Of a stretch of DNA of 64,000 bases, positions 52,301 to 61,300 are shown one piece after another. The translations under genes were made by a program, and so were the position numbers. This stretch comes from Trileptium ribeirensis (lineage: Eukaryota; Nematoda; Enoplea; Enoplida; Thoracostomopsidae), in assembly GCA_030248225.1 (NCBI GenBank), contig JASANE010016202.1:1-64000 (forward strand). The letters run 5' to 3'. Numbering within the stretch: the first letter of the stretch is position 1; every line of letters starts with the position of its first letter. A model generated the notes under the pieces. It made no database searches and was not told the DNA's origin. It saw nothing but the letters and a program-made list of their open reading frames with translations.

Positions 52301-55300
52301 TTCTCACTATCTATGTTTGGACTGAAATACATTCCGCATGCTAGAGTGAGTTGTTGTCTATTAAGAGTAATGGACCAGATGTTGGCGTGAGGCTTCTCAC
52401 TATCTATGTTTGGACTGAAATACATTCCGCATGCTAGAGTGAGTTGTTGTCTATTAAGAGTAATGGACCAGAGCTTGGCTTTAGGCTTCTCACTATCTAT
52501 GTTTGGACTGAAATACATTCCGCATGCTAGAGTGAGTTGTTGTCTATTAAGAGTAATGGACCAGAGCTTGGCTTTAGGCTTCTCACTATCTATGTTTGGA
52601 CTGAAATACATTCCGCATGCTAGAGTGAGTTGTTGTCTATTAAGAGTAATGGACCAGAGCTTGGCTTTAGGCTTCTCACTATCTATGTTTGGACTGAAAT
52701 ACTTTCCGCATGCTAGAGTTAGCTATTGGCTATTAAGAATAATGGATCCGAGCTGAGCTTCTCACTATCTGTGTTCGGACTGAAATACATTCCGCATGCT
52801 AGAGTGAGTTGTTGTCTATTAAGAGTAATGGACCAGAGCTTGGCTTTAGGCTTCTCACTATCTATGTTTGGACTGAAATACATTCCGCATGCTAGAGTGA
52901 GTTGTTGTCTATTAAGAGTAATGGACCAGAGCTTGGCTTTAGGCTTCTCACTATCTATGTTTGGACTGAAATACATTCCGCATGCTAGAGTGAGTTGTTG
53001 TCTATTAAGAGTAATGGACCAGAGCTTGGCTTTAGGCTTCTCACTATCTATGTTTGGACTGAAATACATTCCGCATGCTAGAGTGAGTTGTTGTCTATTA
53101 AGAGTAATGGACCAGAGCTTGGCTTTAGGCTTCTCACTATCTATGTTTGGACTGAAATACATTCCGCATGCTAGAGTGAGTTGTTGTCTATTAAGAGTAA
53201 TGGACCAGAGCTTGGCTTTAGGCTTCTCACTATCTATGTTTGGACTGAAATACATTCCGCATGCTAGAATGAGTTGTTGTCTATTAAGAGTAATGGACCA
53301 GAGCTTGGCTTTAGGCTTCTCACTATCTATGTTTGGACTGAAATACATTCCGCATGCTAGAGTGAGTTGTTGGCTTTTAAGAGTAATGGACCATAGCTTG
53401 GGTTTCGGCTTCTCACTATCTGTGTTTGGACTGAAATTTATGTAATCATCAATGTGTACGTCTCAGAGTTTTTGGTTCACTCACTTATAATAGCAGCTGA
53501 TAGCGGTCGCTTTCGTTGTTTTAAAAACACAGTATAACGAGCGAAAACAAATTTAAGGAAATAAAACACTTGTTTTTTGGGTAAAGATATTCATGAAATT
53601 AAAAAATCCAGGCAACCCCGACAAACCAGGTGATTATAGGCCCATTCACTTTCCGTTAGGAACCACTCCGGTAATCGGCTCCCAGGCAATTCTAATACTC
53701 AGCCTCTTACAGACTAGCCATAGTCAGGCAATACCGCTAAAAGGCCCAAATTTTGCTTAAAAAGAAAAAATAATTGATAATGGATTATAATTATCGTTTT
53801 AGAAAACTTGAATTAAGGGTGTGAAATTAGTACCGATCAGGCATGTTTTTAACTGCTAGCTGTGCGCCGAAGAGTGTGTCGATTTCGACAGTGGTTTAGA
53901 TAGTTAACCACCGCCATGATTTAAGAATAGTTATGAGATCGATAAGACGCTAAAACTGCTTGCGAAGTGATAACGATAAGATTATAAGGAAATTATGGAT
54001 CTTAACAGCTGGACACATTTTAGTAATTCTTGAAAATATACATTGGGCGTATATGTAAATGGGTAAGATATTACTTATATTAGAGAAACAAGCAAAATCT
54101 GGATATTGTTGTTGGCAAAATGTTGACGAGATACTCTTTTGATGGTGATGAAGACAATGTATTTTCAAATACCATTGGATGGTTTAGACCACTTAATTAG
54201 TGAAAATACACAATTTTTGAATTAAACAAACAACTTTATATAAAACTTTGAATAAACATATAATTTTGAAACATTGAAGCATTTTGAAACAAAAATATAG
54301 TTCGCTAGCTGTGCCTTTTACTACTTTTGAGCTATGACCAAGCCAAAGTTGTGTCGCTGATGATCTAAAAATATGATTTTGTTAATCTTCGCTACTTCAT
54401 TTCCAGCTAATGATATGTTTTTATTGCGTAACTAGCTTGAACGCTTTCTTTTCTATTTGTTTATTTTTAAATTTCATTATTTAAAGATTGGTTTACACGC
54501 TTTCGTTTACAATATCGCCAATGAGTCGCTTCTGTATAAAATAGTTTTTTTTATAGTTTCGTACTAAAAAATTTTAGGGTATAAATTTGCTGTGGATTTA
54601 TACAAAATACAGAAACGCCTTGGTCGGCCAATTCTCAACCACCGTAAAAAATTGGACTTTAAGTACGTAGTTATTTCAAAAACAACATAAACAAAAGTTG
54701 ACTAGGATCTCCAGAGCACCTAGCTCGTATTAAAATAGCGTATAGTAAGAGCCATAAGATATGATTTAGAAGCGAAGCAAATTCGTTTCAGGCCGTCGGT
54801 GCCATAAGTTTAGCTTGGAAACAGAGTAAAAAATACAACTCGGGGACCATATTTTTTTGCTGAAAAATGCTATTATGGGTTATCCTTCGTTGCTATTACA
54901 TTTAACTGTCGCAAGTGTAATACAAAAATTTCGTATATTTATCGAATTTAGTACACTAAACCGCCCAAGGGTGGTTGGGAGTTGCTGTCAATGCATGTAT
55001 GATTCGCGAGATGAGCTGTCATATCTACTCTTATCTGTCTAACAATTAGGTATTATAGCTGACCCGTCACTAATGATGTACGCGGAGCGATCCAGACTGT
55101 TGAAATTTCTCTCACCAGAACTGTAAATTCACAATTTTTTTTTTCAAAATTAAATTTGGTACTCAGAGTTTGTGCAAAATTTCTTAATATAAGTTAAGAT
55201 AAAATTTCTCTATTTATGATGTGAGTCAAAACGGCATGTAAAAATATAAAATCCTTAGAAATTTTGGAGCATTGTCGGATAAAAAATTTTATGTCTTTTA

Positions 55301-58300
55301 GGTGAAAACAAATATTTCTGACGTGGTCAGTCCGCATACCTCATTTTTTATTGGCAAGTCCTACTTACTCAATTTAGTACGACTATATATAAAACATTGG
55401 GTATTTCTAAACCAAAAGAAAACAGAATCACTCAGATCAACAATCCCATCCTGATAATTCCTAATCCACACAAAGATAGGAACACATTTTTGTTTCAGTA
55501 AAACTGATTAGTTTTCACACCCTCAATAAAACAACCCAAAAAAGATCCATACAATCACACTATTACAAATTTTGATAGTACCAAATTTTACGGTTAAAGG
55601 TCAAAGATTGCCGAGTAATTATGCTAATAATCACTGCTGTAAAATTAAAATTTGTAATCAAAATTAAGCTAAAACCTGAAACATATGATCATAATAGCCT
55701 CTCTATAGAAAAAAATTTTATGTCATTGTTGAAAATATTTGATTTGCTTACTTCAATTTTATCCATTCTTGTTCACTTAAAATCGATCGATATGTTTGGA
55801 AATCATCTTCCGACAACTTCCCAAGCTGTCCCTGATTTAGGGCTAAAATCGAGTCCCGTCTCTTGTTCGTAGCTTCAATGCGAGCGGTAAGTGATTTCGA
55901 TTCGTCAGGAGTCAATACGCTAAGATAGTGATCCAGCTTGTCTTCCGAAAACAGCAATGTCAGCTGCAAATCATCAAGATTTTGAACTTCCGATCGTAAT
56001 TGGATTACTTTTGCACGTTTGGACCTGAAAATATTAATACATTCAAACTTACAAACGGGTATCTGTTTTGTTTCTTGTACATGGAATGTAAACACTAATG
56101 AAAATACGTTGGGAATTTTAAAAATCACGCTTTCCAGCCTAACTCTCCACGCCGTGATCTGTTGATGGAGCGACGTATTCATTGCGGACTAGTTTTGTTG
56201 CTCGATAACATTTTGATCAAAACCGTATGGATATACAAAAACGACAAAAATATTTTGATCATGTCAGGTATCTCCATACGGTTATGAAAGGGATAAACTT
56301 GACATGATCAAAATATTTTTTCCATTTTTGTATATCTATACGTTTTGGATCAAAATGTTATGAATCAACAAAACCATTCCGCCCCGTGATCCGTTGATAG
56401 ACCGACGCATTCACTGCGGACTTTTGTTTAATCATAACATTTAGATCAAAATGCACAGATAAACAAAACATCGTAAAAAATATTTTGGTCATGTCAAGTT
56501 TCTCAATTTCATAACCGTAGGCGGATACCTGACATGAGCACTGTAGAACCGAAATTTGATGTTCAATTACGGAGCCCAAGCTAAACTTCAAAGCTTAGCC
56601 TTAGGCTTGGTGCTACAAGCTTTCATACAGTCACTTTTAACTTGACAAGATACGACAGGACAATCTTGATATGACTCTGAACGATTCCTGCCAAGGCACA
56701 AATTTAGTTCTCTTTTTTATAAAAATTATACTTCAGCCACTGCCATTCTGCACAGCCGGGCGGATGGTAAATATGGCTTAATGAGGTTCGACGTCTTTAG
56801 GTGGGTAATCTATGCACACCTACATAATGCTATAAATATAAAGTTTAGGTACCATTGGGGCAGGAGCGGTTATCACCTTAAGCCATGTTTATCCCGAAGG
56901 TCACGCACCTCCCTCTTTCCAACAATCCCAACGCCCTGGCGCAAATTTTAGCAATTATATGGTAGCAAAATTTAAAAAAATTATGTGGGTACATTGGGGA
57001 ATATAGAAAAATTATGACGAAAAATTTAGGAGAAAGGCGAAAGTTTTGGTTAAGCCTGGCCCACCCGTCCCCCTCCCCGACACGATTCAGAGAGAGATAA
57101 ATACGGCTTAATGTAGTTCGATCCTTAGGAAGATTGTAAGTTTGCCTGCACCTATGTGGTGCACCTATGCCCCAAACATAATAAACCCATGCGATTTTGT
57201 AAAGTCTAAAAAGAATGCAAACCCAAACTATCCCAGGAAAGCACATATATAATAGACTAGTGAAGCTCGCTTGCGAGCCAGAATTCGAGTGGTGAGAACA
57301 ATCACCCGAAGCAGAAGTGTGAAAAATATTTGCCACACAATATTTTTGACGCTCGCAATGAGCTTGTCGGCCCAGAAAATCCCATATTCGACCCTAAAAC
57401 CAACAATAAACACACATTCAGGTGCTTTTCCCACGACTTCTCACCAAAAATTTCGAAAACGTCATTTTTTTATGCCAAGAATGAACCAGAAGTGTAAAAA
57501 ATATTTGCCCAACAATATTTTTAATACTTGCAATGAGTTTATCTGCCCAGAAAACCCCATATAAGACACTAAAAGCAACAAAAAGCACACATTTAGGTAC
57601 ATTTCCCACGACTTTTCACCAAATATGAAATTAGGCGCCAACTATAAGATTATAGACTCTAGATTGGGAAGTAGTTGAAAAACTTGTTATATATCATTGG
57701 AAAGCCCTGGTTAAGCTACATGGAATAGGCCTATTAGTTTGCGGATGCCTCGTGTACTATTGAGAAAAGTCGCAAAAACTGGAGGGGGTGCCCGAAAAAT
57801 GGGCTAAAATGACGTCATTTTGCCCCATAACTTTTCTCACGGCAAAAAATTCAAAAATCGGAAATCGACCATTGCGGTTCGAATGAGCGATCATGCATCA
57901 AAATCCCCCCATCGAGATCCAGGTGCGACACACAGACACACACAGACAGGACCTCCTCAAACCCCCTCCAGAGCCAAAATTGAAAATTCTCGTTCCACTC
58001 GCTCGTTTCGCTCGCTCACTCCACTCGAATTCAAATACCAAAATGAAATTGGGTGGAATGAAAACTTGGTGCTTTGCTAACAATTAGCTTACAACTATCT
58101 TACTTGAGGTCGTTCAATTCAGTTTCGTTCAATAGTCTTCCAGCCTTTTCACCAAACGCAGCATCAACCATCGTCCCAAGCTCTGAGTCGCTGGATTGCA
58201 AAAGCTTTTCACGATCGTTTGTCATCTCATCGATTCTAGCTCGAACTTCATTAGTTTCATCAGAACTTAGAACAGTAAGCAGCTGTTGAAGCTCCTCCGG

Positions 58301-61300
58301 TTTCGTGAGGGCAGTTGTGATAAGTGAAACGTCAGACATTGACAAAATTTCAGTCCTCAAGTGTTGATATTCTGAACGTTTTGACCTAAAAAATTCTTAA
58401 CTCTAAACCAGTCGACAGAATGAATCATAAACTACAACGTGCTGAAATGAGCGAGTTCCGTAAAATTTTAATAATTTCAAATTTTGGAAATGTAAATCCA
58501 GCCAAATAATATTTCGAAATTTTTTATAACAAATATTAATTTTAGCCAATATTCAACTATAAAATTAAAGTATACGAGGTAATGAAAATGATTTTACAAT
58601 GCTAAAGAGACATTGACTGCAAGGAAATCGCTTTAGGAACGCCTTAAGTTTTCATGGTTCCAATCTAAAGTGCTAATTAGATCTTGTAAACCACGATATG
58701 AAAATATACACATATAGTTAGCAATATGTGTGGCTATGTCGTACACACTGCGATGCGCATCCATTGTGTGCTGGATATAATTGCGAATATGATAGTCAGG
58801 AACATAAAACAATGAATTTTATTATATATACTCGTATGAAAATTCATCCGGTTTTACACTGAAAATACTAAAGACGTGTTCACATGCTCAAACTTTTTGC
58901 TCAAATTTTGAGATCAATACTTGGCCTCAAACTTTTTTAGGTAATACATCACATCGCTGATTGGGTGAACCAATATGCTTTAAAAGTTTGAGCAGTGTTC
59001 ACACGTTCAAACTTACCAAAAATACAAAAGAGATGCTTTCAAATTTTGATCAATATTTCAGCTCAAAATTTGATCAATATTTCAGCTCAAAATTTGATCA
59101 ATATTTCAGCTCAAATTTTGATCAATATTTCAGCTCAAATTTTGATCAATATTTCAGCTCAAATTTTGATCAATATTCCAGCTCAAATTTTGATCAATAT
59201 TTCAGCTCAAATTTTGATCAATATTTCAGCTCAAATTTTGATCAATATTTCAGCTCAAATTTTGATCAATATTTCAGCTCAAAATTTGATCAATATTTCA
59301 GCTCAAAATTTGATCAATATTTCAGCTCAAATTTTGATCAATATTCCAGCTCAAATTTTGATCAATATTTCAGCTCAAATTTTGATCAATATTTCAGCTC
59401 AAATTTTGATCAATATTCCAGCTCAAATTTTGATCAATATTTCAGCTCAAATTTTGATCAATATTTCAGCTCAAATTTTGATCAATTTTCCAGCTCAAAT
59501 TTTGATCAATATTCCAGCTCAAATTTTGATCAATATTTCAGCTCAAATTTTGATCAATATTTCAGCTCAAATTTTGATCAATATTCCAGCTCAAATTTTG
59601 ATCAATATTTCAGCTCAAATTTTGATCAATATTTCAGCTCAAATTTTAATCAAAATTTGAGCAAAAAGATTGAGCATGTGAACGTACCTTTAAAACTGTC
59701 AAAAAAGTTCAAAAAAATGGCATACTCCGAGATATGTATAGTTTTACAGTGTAAGCAGAGCCATTATGGTAGTTCGAAAACACGTACCTTAATTGCTCCA
59801 ATTCATCTCCGCCGAGTGCCTTCGTCCGTTGAGTAAATTCCGACTCATTCATTTGAGCTAATGCTGCCGGTGTGGTTCGACGAATTTCGTCGATATCTCG
59901 CAGAAGTCGGTCGATACGCTCCGTTACGGCATTCGCTTCCTCGGGTTTCATAAATTGAATGTAGCGTTCGATGTCTTGTTTCCGGAGCGCAGCTAGATCC
60001 TGATCCGAAGACTCGGTTAGAAGCTTCCGACCTTTCAGAGCTTCATTACGTAAGGCGCTGAAAAAGAAATAGTTTTGTTTTACAAAGAACAAAGGACTTG
60101 GAACAAATACAATTTTTGTCCAAATTAAGCATATATGTGAAAATATCAGTGAAAAAGGAAATATTATGCGGCGTTCACGTTCTAATGTCCCCGCTGTTTG
60201 GAACTTTTGACCCCCTGTAGTCGCGACCCTACCGTATAGACAGTCAGGGTGACACCCATACTGTATATCAAATGCCGAGGGTGTACGACACACCCTTAGC
60301 TACTACATTTTTCTAGACAGTGTCGTACACACCCTTAGCTACCGATTTGGCGCGAATTAACTATAACAGACACCGTCTGTAGATAATGCGGTTTATTAGT
60401 CAACTGTCCTGTGGAGTTTTTCCTAAATTCTCCATAATTGTATATAGCCCATATGAACATTGCTCAAATAATTCCGAACACTGTCAATAAAACTGCCAGA
60501 AGACACGGTGTGCCTGACACTGTCGGTAAGCGGTAATACGCGTAACTAGCCACCGTTGAAAAAATTTATTAAAAACATGTGGGTGTCTAAGACACCCTGT
60601 TGTCAACAGTGTGTCTGACACTGTGTGGGGTACATAGGTTCCAAACGTTGGGGACATTATAACGTGAACGCCGCATTAAACATTTAAAAGAAACAGTGAA
60701 AATCCGAAAACCTGCTAAAGCAAAACGATCAGACTCTTTAAAATTGTCATCACACGGTTTTAGAAATTCAAAAATTTAGGATTACTCTCTAGTTAAGTAA
60801 AGACACTGTCAGCTATATAAAATATATAAATAAAAATAGCAATAAATAACAATAAAAATAAATAAATAAATATAAATAAATAGCTTTGGTCTATATATTC
60901 GGGAAAAATGCAAACGTGTGTTCACAATGCCAAACTTAATACAAGCTCAAAATTTGACTGTAATATATATCTATGTATATATGTATATATGTATATATAT
61001 ATATGTATATCTATATATACATGTATATAAGTATATATGTAATGAAATGTAAATGTAAATATATATGTAATGAAAAAAAACGTGTGGAAAGAAGCGATGC
61101 TCAAGAAAAATTAACCCTTTCATGCCCGAATTAATTTGTAATTTGTGTATCGTGCAATGTTTGACAAACTCAAGCCTGCGCCAGGGATCGTACCCGAAAC
61201 GTACGGGTGAAACTTGTGTACGCAAACTACTGAGCTATCTGAGAGCAGTTGCTCGGTTCCTTAAGGAACGTCACAATGAGAGCGAATAACAACGCACGTT

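Noticed and set aside
51617..53445. Long open frames on both strands (up to 239 codons) with a 31-residue repeat
   Set aside because: They are the direct reading of a 93-bp satellite whose unit length is a multiple of three; both strands are open equally and there is no start, end or domain support.
58961..59836. Open frames of 291 and 221 codons made of FDQYFSSN or ILINISAQ repeats
   Set aside because: They are translations of the 24-bp intronic array within a MITE, and they run antisense to exon R2 at the end.
61184..61250. Functional tRNA gene
   Set aside because: The promoter boxes are present but the acceptor stem does not pair; a SINE explains it and the related copy at 36816.
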